Shown: positions 7,621 to 16,771, counted from the first letter of the stretch. The stretch: DNA of 64,000 bases from Wenjunlia vitaminophila DSM 41686 (GCF_000380165.1 NZ_KB904671.1:198-64197); one strand, 5' to 3'. The notes: generated from the sequence alone by a model not told the origin. Program-made: numbers and translations.

Positions 7621-8700
7621 TCACCGTGCCGGGCCGGGGGGTGCCGAGCTGGCGCGCGTGACGAGCTGCGGCGAGACGGTGATCAGGCCCGCGGCCCGCG
7701 CGTCGCTGCCCGCCTTGTCGATCTGGTCGAGCAGCAGGGCCACGCACTGCCGGCCCACCTCCTCGAAGTCCTGCCGGACGGTGCTGAGCGGGGGGGCGTA
7801 GTAGGCGGACTCGGGCACGTCGTCGAAGCCCACCACACTCACGTCCTCGGGCACCGCACGGCCCGCTTCCCTGAGCGCGAGCATGACGCCGAGGGCCATG
7901 TGGTCGTTGGCCGCGAAGACGGCCGTGACGTCCTCCCGGGTCGCCAGTTCCCTGCCCACCCGGTACCCGGACTCGGCGGTCCAGTCACCGGACCTCAGCG
8001 GGGGTACGGGGGCGCCCGCGTCCTTCAGCGCGACGTGCCAGGCGGCGGCACGGCGGCGTGCCGCGTAGGAGTCCTGCGGACCGCCGACGTGCCACACGGT
8101 GCGGTGCCCGAGCCCGAGGAGGTACTGCGTGGCCGCGGTCGCGCCGGCCGCCTGGTCGGTGTCCACCGCGGGGTAACGCCGCTCCGGGTCGCCGTCGGCG
8201 ACGACGATCGGAACACCGGACGAGACGTCGAGGCCAGGACGCTCCAACACCTGGGCCTCGATCACGATGAGGCCGTCCACGGCCTGGTCCGTCAGTTGCC
8301 GGACCGCCTGCTGCACCGCGTTCCCGGTGGGTTCCTCGGCACACACGACGTTCACCGAGTACCCGGCGAGCTGCGCCGCCCTTGAGACCGCGGCGAGGGT
8401 CCTGGCGTTGCCGTGGGCACTGAGGTCGAACGTGACCACGCCCAGGGCGTGGAACCGTCCGAGGGTGAGCGCCCGTGCCGCGCTGTTCCGCTGGTACCCG
8501 AGGATGCGCATGGCTGACAGGACGCGCTCGCGGGTCTCCGCCTCCACGTTGGAGCTGCCGTTGGCCACCCTGGACACGGTCTGCGAGGACACCCCCGCCA
8601 GGGCCGCGACGTCCGCCTGGGAGGGAGGACGCCGTTTCCCCCGGGCGGTTGCGCCTCGCTGGCCGCTTCGCTCCGGCGCTGTCCTCTCCCTGGGACTCAT
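7621..8700 (-). CDS. LacI-family transcriptional regulator of the galactan locus
   Basis: The 359-residue protein has an N-terminal LacI HTH (about residues 22-68, SQADVAALAGVSSQTVSRVANGS, then the hinge YQRNSAARAL) and a periplasmic-binding-protein-like effector domain. It is transcribed away from the ABC transporter genes. ATG 8700 is chosen because GGAGGGAGAGG lies just upstream; an earlier in-frame ATG at 8718 would overlap the operator at 8717-8732. That operator suggests autoregulation. Similar sites precede the transporter and galactanase genes, so it is probably a repressor released by galacto-oligosaccharides; the ligand is inference. Confidence 0.88.
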   Translation of the reverse strand: MSPRERTAPERSGQRGATARGKRRPPSQADVAALAGVSSQTVSRVANGSSNVEAETRERVLSAMRILGYQRNSAARALTLGRFHALGVVTFDLSAHGNARTLAAVSRAAQLAGYSVNVVCAEEPTGNAVQQAVRQLTDQAVDGLIVIEAQVLERPGLDVSSGVPIVVADGDPERRYPAVDTDQAAGATAATQYLLGLGHRTVWHVGGPQDSYAARRRAAAWHVALKDAGAPVPPLRSGDWTAESGYRVGRELATREDVTAVFAANDHMALGVMLALREAGRAVPEDVSVVGFDDVPESAYYAPPLSTVRQDFEEVGRQCVALLLDQIDKAGSDARAAGLITVSPQLVTRASSAPPGPAR

Positions 8701-8716
8701 ACCTCTCCCTCCATAC

Positions 8717-8732
8717 ATGGGAGCGCAAACAT
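8717..8732. promoter_or_regulatory. LacI-type operator O1 before lacI
   Basis: ATGGGAGCGCAAACAT matches the site at 8896-8911 at 12 of 16 positions, with identical ends ATG...AAACAT and a shared GCG centre. It lies 16 nt upstream of the regulator's ATG, suited to autoregulation. Confidence 0.65.
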
Positions 8733-8850
8733 ATCACCATCACAGGCAACGCTTCCTGTGGCCGCCGCCTCGTCGGTGGCGCCGCGCGCCCTCCCCCGCG
8801 CCTGGGTCCGCATGCAGGAGGTAACGATGCCGCATCGCGGGGACAGGCAC

Positions 8851-8911
8851 TTGACGTGACAGCCAACGCCCCTCAAGACTGACCGCCAGTCCAGCATGTT
8901 CGCGTAAACAT
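8851..8911 (+). promoter_or_regulatory. Transporter promoter with LacI-type operator O2
   Basis: TTGACG (8851-8856), an 18-nt spacer and AAGACT (8875-8880) are followed by operator ATGTTCGCGTAAACAT (8896-8911), a near-palindrome placed at about the transcription start. The layout copies that at 3028-3086. Repressor bound here would block the ABC transporter genes starting at 8938. Confidence 0.65.
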
Positions 8912-8937
8912 GGCTCGCACTTCGCAAGGGACTCACT

Positions 8938-9894
8938 GTGCGTACACCGTCACCACCGGGGGCTCCCCGTGGAGAAGGCTCGGCTCCGCCAAGTCGCAGG
9001 CCGACCAGCAGACGCCTGGCCACGGGCAGTCAGGGCCGTTACGGCTACCTGTTCCTGACGCCGTTCGTCCTGGCCTTCCTGGTCGGCATCGTCGCCCCTC
9101 TGCTCTACGCCGCCTATCTCAGTTTCTTCCAGGAACGGATGGTCGGCGGGACCACGTTCGTCGGGTTCGACAACTACGCGCGGGCACTGGAAGACCAACT
9201 GCTGCGGGCGGGTCTCTGGCGGGTCGCGCTCTTCCTCGCCATCCAGGTGCCGCTCATGCTCGGCCTCGCGCTCCTGGCGGCCCTCGCCATCGACAGCGGG
9301 CTGCTCCGCTGGGCCCCGTTGTTCAGGATCGGCATCTTCATCCCCTACGCCGTCCCCGCCGTCGTCGCCTCCCTGATGTGGGGATACCTCTACGGCGACC
9401 GCTTCGGCCTCGTCCGGCAGATCGGCGACGGCCTGGGTGTGGACACCCCGAACCTGCTCGGTTCGTCCTGGATGCTCGCCTCCATCGGCAACGTCGTCAC
9501 CTGGGAGTTCGTGGGCTACAACATGCTGATCCTGTACGCGGCACTCCGGGTCATACCCGAGGAACTCTACGAGGCCGCAGCCATCGACGGCGCCGGCGAG
9601 TTCAGGAAGGCCTGGAGCATCAAACTCCCCGCCCTGCGCCCGGCCCTGCTGCTGGCCAGCGTCTTCTCCGTCATCGGCAGCTTCCAGCTCTTCAACGAGC
9701 CGAACATCATGCAGTCGCTCGCCCCGAACGTGGTCACGACCAGCTACACACCCAACATGTACGCGTACAACCTCGCGTTCAACGGGCAGCAGTTCAACTA
9801 CTCAGCCGCTGTGGCCGTCATCCTCGGACTCGTGACCGCCGTGGTCGCCTTCGCGGTCCAGGTCAGCGGGAGCCGCAAGGAGCACGCCCAGTGA
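8938..9894 (+). CDS. Sugar ABC transporter permease, MalF/LacF type
   Basis: The 318-residue inner-membrane protein has about six membrane segments and the EAA loop (EAAAIDGAGEFRKAW) that docks to the ATPase. GTG 8938 follows AAGGGA by 6 nt. It overlaps the next permease by 4 nt (GTGA). The pair plus the binding protein form a carbohydrate-uptake type 1 importer. No ATPase gene is present; in actinomycetes a shared MsiK-type ATPase commonly serves such systems. The substrate is inferred as galacto-oligosaccharides from the neighbouring hydrolases. Confidence 0.88.
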   Translation: MRTPSPPGAPRGEGSAPPSRRPTSRRLATGSQGRYGYLFLTPFVLAFLVGIVAPLLYAAYLSFFQERMVGGTTFVGFDNYARALEDQLLRAGLWRVALFLAIQVPLMLGLALLAALAIDSGLLRWAPLFRIGIFIPYAVPAVVASLMWGYLYGDRFGLVRQIGDGLGVDTPNLLGSSWMLASIGNVVTWEFVGYNMLILYAALRVIPEELYEAAAIDGAGEFRKAWSIKLPALRPALLLASVFSVIGSFQLFNEPNIMQSLAPNVVTTSYTPNMYAYNLAFNGQQFNYSAAVAVILGLVTAVVAFAVQVSGSRKEHAQ

Positions 9895-10787
9895 GAGCGT
9901 CCGCCAACCGCCACCGCCGCCGCGGCACCCGTCAGCACAAGAGCACGCCGCTCACCGCCGCCATGGTCCTCATGCTGCTCTACACGCTGCTGCCGCTGGT
10001 GTGGCTGCTGATGGCCAGCACCAAGGACAGCGGTTCCCTCCTGTCGAGCTTCGGCCTGTGGTTCGGCGACGGCTTCCACCTGTTCGGCAACGTCAAGGAC
10101 GTGCTGACCTACGACGACGGCATATACGTGCGGTGGTTCGGCAACACCCTGCTCTACGCCCTCGTGGGGGCCGGCGGAGCCGCCCTCATCGCGACCATCG
10201 GGGGGTACGCCCTGGCCAAGTACCGCTTCCGTGGTCGCAACGCCGTCTTCGCCCTCGTCCTCGGGGCCATCACCATCCCGGGGACGGCCCTCGCCGTACC
10301 CACCTACCTCCTGTTCAGCGAGGTGGGCATCGTTGACACGCCCTGGGCCGTCATCCTGCCCTCGATGGTCAGTCCCTTCGGTCTCTACCTGATGCGGGTC
10401 TACGCCCAGGAAGCCATCCCTGACTCCCTGCTCGAAGCCGCGAGGATCGACGGCGCGGGCGAACTGCGCACGTTCTTCACCGTGTCGCTGCGCCTGCTCG
10501 GCCCCGGCTTCGTCACCGTCCTGCTGTTCGCCCTCGTGGCGACCTGGAACAACTACTTCCTGCCACTGATCGTCCTCAGCGACCCGAACTGGTTCCCGCT
10601 CACCGTGGGCCTCAACCAGTGGAACAACCTCGCCACCGGCGCGGCCGGCAGCGGCACCACCACGACCGGCTTCTACCCGCTGGTCGTCACCGGCAGCGTC
10701 CTGGCCATCATCCCGCTCGTCATCGCCTTCCTCTTCCTCCAGCGGTACTGGCAGTCAGGGCTGGCGGCAGGAAGCGTCAAGCAGTAG
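9891..10787 (+). CDS. Sugar ABC transporter permease, MalG/LacG type
   Basis: The 298-residue product begins at GTG 9891 inside the stop of the previous gene, then a basic N-terminus and the first membrane helix (LTAAMVLMLLYTLLPLVWLLM). The EAA loop is EAARIDGAGELRTFF. About six membrane segments fit MalG-type permeases. Translational coupling with the upstream permease is expected from the overlap. It forms the second half of the importer channel. Confidence 0.88.
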   Translation: MRASANRHRRRGTRQHKSTPLTAAMVLMLLYTLLPLVWLLMASTKDSGSLLSSFGLWFGDGFHLFGNVKDVLTYDDGIYVRWFGNTLLYALVGAGGAALIATIGGYALAKYRFRGRNAVFALVLGAITIPGTALAVPTYLLFSEVGIVDTPWAVILPSMVSPFGLYLMRVYAQEAIPDSLLEAARIDGAGELRTFFTVSLRLLGPGFVTVLLFALVATWNNYFLPLIVLSDPNWFPLTVGLNQWNNLATGAAGSGTTTTGFYPLVVTGSVLAIIPLVIAFLFLQRYWQSGLAAGSVKQ

Positions 10788-10838
10788 CCGCCGGTCACCC
10801 AGGGCCACCCGCACCCCACACCACCTCACCGATCCGCT

Positions 10839-10857
10839 GTTCCGGCCTGCCCGGAAC
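10839..10857 (+). other. Hairpin between permease and binding-protein genes
   Basis: A 7-bp stem (GTTCCGG and its complement) with a 5-nt loop lies in the 96-bp gap. Such intercistronic stems can raise the amount of binding-protein mRNA relative to permease mRNA; that role is inference. Confidence 0.4.
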
Positions 10858-10883
10858 GGCCCGCCAGCAAGGAAGAGTCCGAC

Positions 10884-12227
10884 ATGGCCCACCCACGCCC
10901 GATCCACCGCAGAACACTCCTGTCCGCCTTCTCGGCCGCCGCACTCACCCTCGCCGTCACCGCCTGCGGGAACGACGGCGAAAGCGGGCCGAAGGGCGAT
11001 CCTGCCGACGCCCTCGACACGCCCACCACCCTGACCTTCTGGACCTGGGCCCCGAACGTGGACAAGGTGGTCGCCCGATTCGAGAAGAAGTACCCCAAGA
11101 TCAAGGTCAAGGTCGTCAACGCCGGTCAGTCGGCGGCCCAGTACACCAAGCTCCAGACCGCCATCAAGGCGGGCACCGGCGCGCCCGACGTCGCCCAGGT
11201 CGAGTACTTCGCGTTGCCCGAGTTCGCCCTGACCAAGCGATTGGTCAACCTCAAGGACTACGGGGCGGCCGAGCTGGAGCCGAAGTTCGCCGCGTCCGCG
11301 TGGTCGCAGGTGTCGATCAGCGGTGGAATCTACGGCATCCCCCAGGACACCGGTCCGATGGCGATGTTCTACAACGCCGAGGTCCTGCGGAAGTTCGGCA
11401 TCGAGCCCCCGAGGACCTGGGCCGAGTTCGAGGCCGCCGCCGACAAGCTGCACCGGGCGGACCCCGACCGCTACATCACCTCCATCGACCCCGGTGACGC
11501 CGGCTTCCTGGACAGCCTGCTGTGGCAGGCCGGAAGCCGCCCCTTCAGGCAGACCTCCGACAGCTCGGTCAGCGTGGACCTGGCGGACAACGGCGCCCAG
11601 AAGGTGGCCGAGTTCTGGACGCGCCTCCTCAACAAGAACCTCGTTGACACCGCGCCCGGCTGGACCAACGAGTGGTGGCAGGCGATGAGCAGCGGGAAGT
11701 ACGCCATGTGGATCATTGGTGCCTGGGCCCCGGGAAACCTGGCCAGCACCATCCCCAACACGGCCGGTCAGTGGCGCGCGGCGCCGATCCCCCAGTGGAA
11801 CGCCGGTGACTCCGTGTCCGCCGAGAACGGTGGCTCCGCCAACGTCGTGACCGCGACCAGCAAGCACAAGGAGGCAGCGGTTGCCTTCGCCACGTGGCTG
11901 AACGCCGAGGCGGAGGGCACCAGGGCGCTGTCCGAAGCCGGGCTCTTCCCCGCCACCACGGCCCTGCTGACGGACCCGGACTTCCTCGACACGCCGATCG
12001 AGGTGCTCGGTGGCCAGAAGGCCAACCAGGTGCTCGCCCAGTCGTCCGAGGCGGTCAAGACCGGCTGGCAGTTCCTGCCCTACCAGGTCTACGCCAACTC
12101 CGTGTTCAAGGACACCGTGGGCCAGAGCATCGGTGCGAGGAAGCCCCTGGCTTCCGGACTTCAGGCCTGGCAGGAGCGCATCACCGAGTTCGGCGAGCAG
12201 CAGGGGTTCTCGGTCTCCGCCTCCTGA
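10884..12227 (+). CDS. ABC transporter sugar-binding lipoprotein (SBP family 1)
   Basis: The 447-residue product has a twin-arginine-like basic start (HRRTLL), a hydrophobic stretch and a lipobox LAVTAC, so it should be anchored outside the membrane by its cysteine. The rest is an extracellular solute-binding fold of MalE type (LTFWTWAPNVDKVVARFEKKYP). It would capture oligosaccharides for the two permeases upstream. AAGGAAG provides the ribosome site. The ligand is inferred from the surrounding galactanases and beta-galactosidase. Confidence 0.88.
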   Translation: MAHPRPIHRRTLLSAFSAAALTLAVTACGNDGESGPKGDPADALDTPTTLTFWTWAPNVDKVVARFEKKYPKIKVKVVNAGQSAAQYTKLQTAIKAGTGAPDVAQVEYFALPEFALTKRLVNLKDYGAAELEPKFAASAWSQVSISGGIYGIPQDTGPMAMFYNAEVLRKFGIEPPRTWAEFEAAADKLHRADPDRYITSIDPGDAGFLDSLLWQAGSRPFRQTSDSSVSVDLADNGAQKVAEFWTRLLNKNLVDTAPGWTNEWWQAMSSGKYAMWIIGAWAPGNLASTIPNTAGQWRAAPIPQWNAGDSVSAENGGSANVVTATSKHKEAAVAFATWLNAEAEGTRALSEAGLFPATTALLTDPDFLDTPIEVLGGQKANQVLAQSSEAVKTGWQFLPYQVYANSVFKDTVGQSIGARKPLASGLQAWQERITEFGEQQGFSVSAS

Positions 12228-12434
12228 CCCGGCCCCCGGTGGACACGGCCGTGGCGCGCCCCGGCCCGCGCAGCGGCCCCTGGCCGCACCTCCACAGCCA
12301 CCACCCGCCGCCGCACGGCCCCCGCACCCCGCGTCCTGCCCGCGGGCCGGGCGGGACCAGCCACCGGCGCCTTCGCCGGCCCCACGCCCGTTCCCGTACC
12401 CCGGCCACCACGAACCGAGGAGCACCAGCCGCTC

Positions 12435-14189
12435 ATGTCCTCCCCCCTACGGATCCACAGCGAGGGGTTCGAGCTCAACGGCGAGCCCCACCGCATCATC
12501 TCCGGAAGCCTGCACTACTTCCGCGTGCACCCGCGGCAGTGGGCCGACCGCCTGAACAAGGCCAGGCTCATGGGCCTGAACACCGTGGACACCTACGTCC
12601 CGTGGAACCTGCACGAGCCGCGGCCGGGCGAGTTCCGCATGGACGCCGAACTCGACCTCCCGCGCTTCCTCGACCTCGCGGCCGAGCAGGGTCTGCACGT
12701 GCTCCTGCGCCCCGGCCCGTCCATCTGCGCCGAGTGGGAGGGGAGCGGGCTCCCGTCCTGGCTCCTCGCCGAGCCCGGGATCAACCTGCGTACCCAGGAC
12801 CCGCTGTACCTCGACGCCGTCGAGGCGTACTTCGGGTTCCTCCTCCCGCGCCTGCTCCCCCATCTGGCCACCCGCGGTGGCCCTGTCATCGCCGTCCAGG
12901 TGGAGAACGAGTACGGCGCCTACGCTCGCGACGGCGCCCACCTGGCCCACCTCACCGCGCTCCTGGGCCGCCACGGCGTCGATGTCCCGCTGTTCACCTG
13001 TGACCAGCCCGCGGACCTCGAGCGGGGCAGCGTGAACGGCGTCCTGAGCACCGCCAACTTCGGCAGTCGTCCGACGGAGAACCTCGCCGCGCTCCGTGCC
13101 CACCAGGCCGCCGGGCCCCTGATGTGCACCGAGTTCTGGATCGGCTGGTTCGACCGCTGGGGCGGGCGACACGTGGTGCGCAACAGCGCGGAGGTCGCCG
13201 CCACCCTGGACGAGATGCTGGCCGCGGGTGCTTCCGTCAACTTCTACATGTTCCACGGCGGCACCAACTTCGGTTTCACCAACGGCGCCAACGACAAGCA
13301 CACGTACCGCCCGACCGTCACCTCGTACGACTACGACGCCCCGCTCGACGAGGCCGGTGACCCGACCGAGAAGTTCACGGCCTTCCGGCAGGTCATCGCC
13401 AAGTACGCCCCGGTCCCTGACGAGCCCGTCCCCGCCCCCGCGAGGAAGCTCTCGGTTCCGGACGTCCCCCTGCCACGGAGCGCGTCCCTGCTCGGTCACC
13501 GGGACGCGCTGGGGGAGGCGGTGACTTCGGCGGAGCCGCTGACGATGGAGCAGCTCGGTCAGGACTTCGGGTTCGTGCTCTACGAGGCGACGCTGCCGGT
13601 CGCCGGAGCGGTGCTCCTGGAGGCGGAGGGCGTCCACGACCGTGCGCAGGTCTTCGTGGACGAGCAGCCCGTGGGCGTCCTCGAGCGGGAGAGCCACGAG
13701 CACGCCGTCGCCTTCGCCTCACCCCGGGTCGGCGCTTCGCTGAGCGTGCTCGTCGAGAACCAGGGACGCGTCAACTACGGCCCGGCGATCCACGACCGCA
13801 AGGGCCTCGTCGGCACCGTCCGGGTCAACGGTGAGGTGCTCACCGGATGGAGCAACCGTTCCCTGCCCCTGCGCTCCCTGGACGGTTTGCCGTTCGCGGA
13901 CACCTCGGCGCCCACGGTCGGACCCACCTTCCACCGGGGCGTCCTCACCGTCGAGGAGCCCGCGGACACGTTCCTCAGCACCCGCGGCTGGACGAAGGGC
14001 ATTGCCTGGATCAACGGCTTCAACCTGGGGCGCTACTGGTCGCGCGGTCCGCAGCACACCCTGTACGTCCCGGCCCCGGTCCTGCGGCCGGGCGAGAACG
14101 ACATCGTCCTGCTGGAACTGCACGCCGCGCCCCACCGGCGCGCCGTGCACCTGCGTGACACAGCCGACCTGGGACCGACGGACGACTGA
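12435..14189 (+). CDS. GH35 beta-galactosidase (cytoplasmic)
   Basis: The 584-residue enzyme shows the GH35 barrel: SLHYFRVHP at the start, acid/base E159 in VQVENEYG and nucleophile E233 in MCTEFWIGW, followed by beta-sandwich domains with the ending typical of this family (GFNLGRYWSRGPQHTLYVP). There is no signal peptide, so it works inside the cell. Bacterial GH35 enzymes of this size often prefer beta-1,3-galactosides, which fits digestion of imported galactan fragments. The start is placed at ATG 12435, 9-14 nt after GAGGAG. It is the last gene of the galactan locus. Confidence 0.87.
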   Translation: MSSPLRIHSEGFELNGEPHRIISGSLHYFRVHPRQWADRLNKARLMGLNTVDTYVPWNLHEPRPGEFRMDAELDLPRFLDLAAEQGLHVLLRPGPSICAEWEGSGLPSWLLAEPGINLRTQDPLYLDAVEAYFGFLLPRLLPHLATRGGPVIAVQVENEYGAYARDGAHLAHLTALLGRHGVDVPLFTCDQPADLERGSVNGVLSTANFGSRPTENLAALRAHQAAGPLMCTEFWIGWFDRWGGRHVVRNSAEVAATLDEMLAAGASVNFYMFHGGTNFGFTNGANDKHTYRPTVTSYDYDAPLDEAGDPTEKFTAFRQVIAKYAPVPDEPVPAPARKLSVPDVPLPRSASLLGHRDALGEAVTSAEPLTMEQLGQDFGFVLYEATLPVAGAVLLEAEGVHDRAQVFVDEQPVGVLERESHEHAVAFASPRVGASLSVLVENQGRVNYGPAIHDRKGLVGTVRVNGEVLTGWSNRSLPLRSLDGLPFADTSAPTVGPTFHRGVLTVEEPADTFLSTRGWTKGIAWINGFNLGRYWSRGPQHTLYVPAPVLRPGENDIVLLELHAAPHRRAVHLRDTADLGPTDD

Positions 14190-14255
14190 CGGCGTCCGGC
14201 CCTCCGCCCGAACCCGCGGGGTCCGGTCCGCGGGGAGCGCCGCCAGGGGCTCGGG

Positions 14256-14843
14256 TCAGGTCGTGACGACGCCGTCCAGCGCGGCCACGGCCAGCCGGAC
14301 CGCGTGGTCGGTCACCGCCGCGTGGTCGTCACCCGACTCCAGCGCGGTGGTGGCCGCGTTGACGAACCCCTGGAGCAGCAGCGCGGTGCGGCGCGGCGCG
14401 GTGTCGCCGAGGTCGGTCAGCGCGGCGATCAGCGGCTCCAGGATCTCCCGGTGGGCCTGCGCGGCACCCTCCCGCAGGACGGCGGCGTCCCGGTCGCTGG
14501 CCAGTGCCTTGGCTACCCGGTGTTCCCCGTCGCGGACGAGGTCGAGTTGCGCCCGCACATAGGCGGCGATCTTCTCGCGGGCTCCCTCGGCCGCGTCCAT
14601 GTCGGCGCGGATGCGGGCGGTCCAGCGGGGCGTGACGTCGCGCACCACCTCTGCCAGGAGTTCCCTGCGGTCGGCGAAGTACTTGTAGACGCTGTTGCGG
14701 GCCAGCCCGGTGCGCTCGGCGACCGCGGCGAAGCTGACGGCGCCGGCGTCGCCCTCCTCCAGCAGCTCCCGGGCTGCGGTGACCAGGGCCCGGCGCTGCT
14801 GGGCCCGGTGGTCGGCGACCGTCGCGGCGCGGATCTTGGGCAT
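14256..14843 (-). CDS. TetR/AcrR-family regulator of the adjacent ABC exporter
   Basis: The 195-residue protein has an N-terminal TetR HTH (VSFAAVAERTGLARNSVYKYFADRRELLAEVV) and a helical C-terminal ligand domain. ATG 14843 follows TAGACT by exactly 6 nt, a leaderless-promoter pattern; a GTG at 14849 is an alternative. It is divergent from an FtsX-type permease and ATPase, with a long palindrome between them (14887-14936). A repressor of that exporter is the simplest reading. No ligand can be inferred. Confidence 0.85.
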   Translation of the reverse strand: MPKIRAATVADHRAQQRRALVTAARELLEEGDAGAVSFAAVAERTGLARNSVYKYFADRRELLAEVVRDVTPRWTARIRADMDAAEGAREKIAAYVRAQLDLVRDGEHRVAKALASDRDAAVLREGAAQAHREILEPLIAALTDLGDTAPRRTALLLQGFVNAATTALESGDDHAAVTDHAVRLAVAALDGVVTT

Positions 14844-14886
14844 GGACACAGTCTAGGAACGGTCGGGGCCGGACCCACCCCGCGTT

Positions 14887-14936
14887 TTGGGGACTAGGTG
14901 TCGCCATCATGTAGGTTGGCGACAGCACGTCCCCAA
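14887..14936. promoter_or_regulatory. 50-bp nested palindromic operator between tetR and exporter
   Basis: Outer arms TTGGGGAC (14887-14894) and GTCCCCAA (14929-14936) and inner arms TGTCGCC (14899-14905) and GGCGACA (14918-14924) are all perfect. Both gaps between outer and inner arms are exactly 4 nt. The centre is an A/T-richer 12-nt segment. It is probably the TetR operator covering the exporter promoter; two stacked dimers could bind. Confidence 0.7.
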
Positions 14937-14951
14937 GGTGGAAGGAACGCC

Positions 14952-16070
14952 GTGCTTCTCCCCCTGCTCGAACTCAGGGCGGCCCGCGGTCGCTTCGTCC
15001 TGATGGGAACCGTCGTCCTGCTGGTCGCCGCCCTCGTCGGGACGGTCTCCGGATTCACCACGGGGCTCACCGACGACACCGTCTCCGCCCTGCGCCGGCT
15101 CCCGGCCACCCACGTCGCGTTCTCCCCGGACGCCAAGACGGACCAGTTCGCCCGCAGCCTGGTGGACGAGCGGACGCTGCGTGGCTGGCGCGGCCAGGAC
15201 GGCCTCGAGGCCGCACCGCTCGGGGTCTCCCTCACCCGCGGGACCAGCGACCGCGGCGCCGAGGTGGACATGGCGGCGTTCGGCGTGGAACCCGGGTCGT
15301 TCCTCGACCCCGGCGCCGACCGGGGGGCTCCGCTGGGCACCGAGCCCGACGGCATCGTGATCTCCCAGGACCTCGTCGACGAGGGCCTCCGCGTCGGGGA
15401 CACCGTGGTCGTCGACCGGCTGGGCATCAAACTCCCCGTCACCGGCGTCACCGGCCACTCCGCGTACGGCCACGTTCCCGTCGCCTACCTCCCCGTGGAC
15501 ACCTGGCAGCGCCTGCGGTTCAGCACCCCCGGCGCGCCGGCCGGCCCCTCGGCCGAGGTCCCGCGCCAGTACAGCGCCATCGCGCTGCGGGCGGACGACG
15601 GCGCCGGGCTCACCGGCACGGACCGGGAGCTGGGGACCCGCACGGTGCCGCTGAAGGACAGCTACGCCGCCGCGCCCGGCTACTCCGGCGAGCGGATCAC
15701 CATGACCTCCATCCAGGCGTTCCTGTACGTCATCGGCCCCCTGGTCGTGGGGTCCTTCTTCTCCGTGTGGACGGTGCAGCGGCAACCGGAGCTCGCCCTG
15801 CTGCGCGCGCTCGGGGCCTCCCGACGACGGCTGCTCGGCCACACGTTGCTCCAGGCCGGCGTCGTGGTGGTCGCCGGAACGGCGGCTGGCGGGGCGCTGG
15901 CGGCGGGCATCGGACTGCTGGTCGGCGGCGCGGTGCCGTTCAGCCTGCCGGCCGCCACCCTGCTGACCGCCCTCGCGGCGTTCGCCCTGGTCGGGCTCGC
16001 CGGCACCGCCCTCACCCTGCGCCGCGTCACCAGGAGCGACCCGATGACCATGCTGGGAGCCAACCGATGA
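14952..16070 (+). CDS. ABC transporter permease, FtsX/MacB-like
   Basis: The 372-residue product has one N-terminal membrane helix (FVLMGTVVLLVAALVGTVSGF), a large extracytoplasmic domain, and three C-terminal helices with the FtsX signature region (LLRALGASRRRLLGHTLLQAG). GTG 14952 is chosen for its GGAAGGAA at 4-5 nt. It overlaps the ATPase gene by 4 nt (ATGA). The set looks like a DevC/MacB-type exporter or envelope transporter without an accessory membrane-fusion protein. Confidence 0.85.
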   Translation: MLLPLLELRAARGRFVLMGTVVLLVAALVGTVSGFTTGLTDDTVSALRRLPATHVAFSPDAKTDQFARSLVDERTLRGWRGQDGLEAAPLGVSLTRGTSDRGAEVDMAAFGVEPGSFLDPGADRGAPLGTEPDGIVISQDLVDEGLRVGDTVVVDRLGIKLPVTGVTGHSAYGHVPVAYLPVDTWQRLRFSTPGAPAGPSAEVPRQYSAIALRADDGAGLTGTDRELGTRTVPLKDSYAAAPGYSGERITMTSIQAFLYVIGPLVVGSFFSVWTVQRQPELALLRALGASRRRLLGHTLLQAGVVVVAGTAAGGALAAGIGLLVGGAVPFSLPAATLLTALAAFALVGLAGTALTLRRVTRSDPMTMLGANR

Positions 16071-16762
16071 GCCTGGAACTGTCCGACGTCACCGTCGCCC
16101 TGGGCAGCGGCGACGCCCGCACCACCGTCCTGGACGGGGTCTGCGCCCGCTTCTCCCCCGGCACCGTCACCGCCCTCGTCGGGCCGTCCGGCTCGGGGAA
16201 GTCCACGCTGCTGGCCGTGGCCGGGGCGCTGCTGCGCCCGGACGACGGGCAGGTGTTGCTCGACGGCCGGGACCTGGCGGCGCTCGGCGACTCCCAGCGC
16301 GCCAGGGTCCGGCGCGAGCACATCGGCTACATGTTCCAGAGCGGCAACCTGCTCTCCGGCCTCACCGCCGTCGAGCAGTTGCTGGCCGCCGCCTCCATCG
16401 CCGGCCGACGCCCGCGCCGCCTGCGCCACCGCGCCGAGGAACTGCTCGCCGCCGTCGGCGTCGGCCACCGCCTGACCCACCGGGCCGAGCAGCTCTCCGG
16501 CGGTGAACGCCAACGCGTCGCGCTGGCGCGGGCCCTGCTGCTGGCCCCCGCGCTGCTGCTGGTGGACGAGCCCACAGCGGCGGTGGACCGTTCCCAGGCG
16601 GGGACCCTCACCGAGCTGATCGCCGCCAGCACCCACGAACACGGCTGCGTCACGGTCGTCGCCACCCACGATCCGGCCGTCTCCGAGGTCGCGGACCACC
16701 GGCTGGACATGGCCGCTCTGACCGGTGCGGCCACGGGGGCGCGGCGCGCCGACCAGCCGTAG
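16067..16762 (+). CDS. ABC transporter ATPase, LolD/MacB type
   Basis: The 231-residue ATPase has Walker A GPSGSGKST, Q-loop in YMFQSGNLL, signature LSGGERQR, Walker B LLLVDEP and switch His in VVATHDP. Its start overlaps the stop of the permease gene. It would power the FtsX-type permease. It is controlled, by inference, by the divergent TetR protein. Confidence 0.9.
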   Translation: MSLELSDVTVALGSGDARTTVLDGVCARFSPGTVTALVGPSGSGKSTLLAVAGALLRPDDGQVLLDGRDLAALGDSQRARVRREHIGYMFQSGNLLSGLTAVEQLLAAASIAGRRPRRLRHRAEELLAAVGVGHRLTHRAEQLSGGERQRVALARALLLAPALLLVDEPTAAVDRSQAGTLTELIAASTHEHGCVTVVATHDPAVSEVADHRLDMAALTGAATGARRADQP

Positions 16763-16771
16763 CCTGCACGC

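Noticed and set aside
14190-14255. Third copy of the double-hairpin repeat between GH35 and tetR
   Set aside because: The region has a small CCCGCGG-type hairpin but lacks the shared GCCCTGCT and ATCC-ACG-AGGA blocks.
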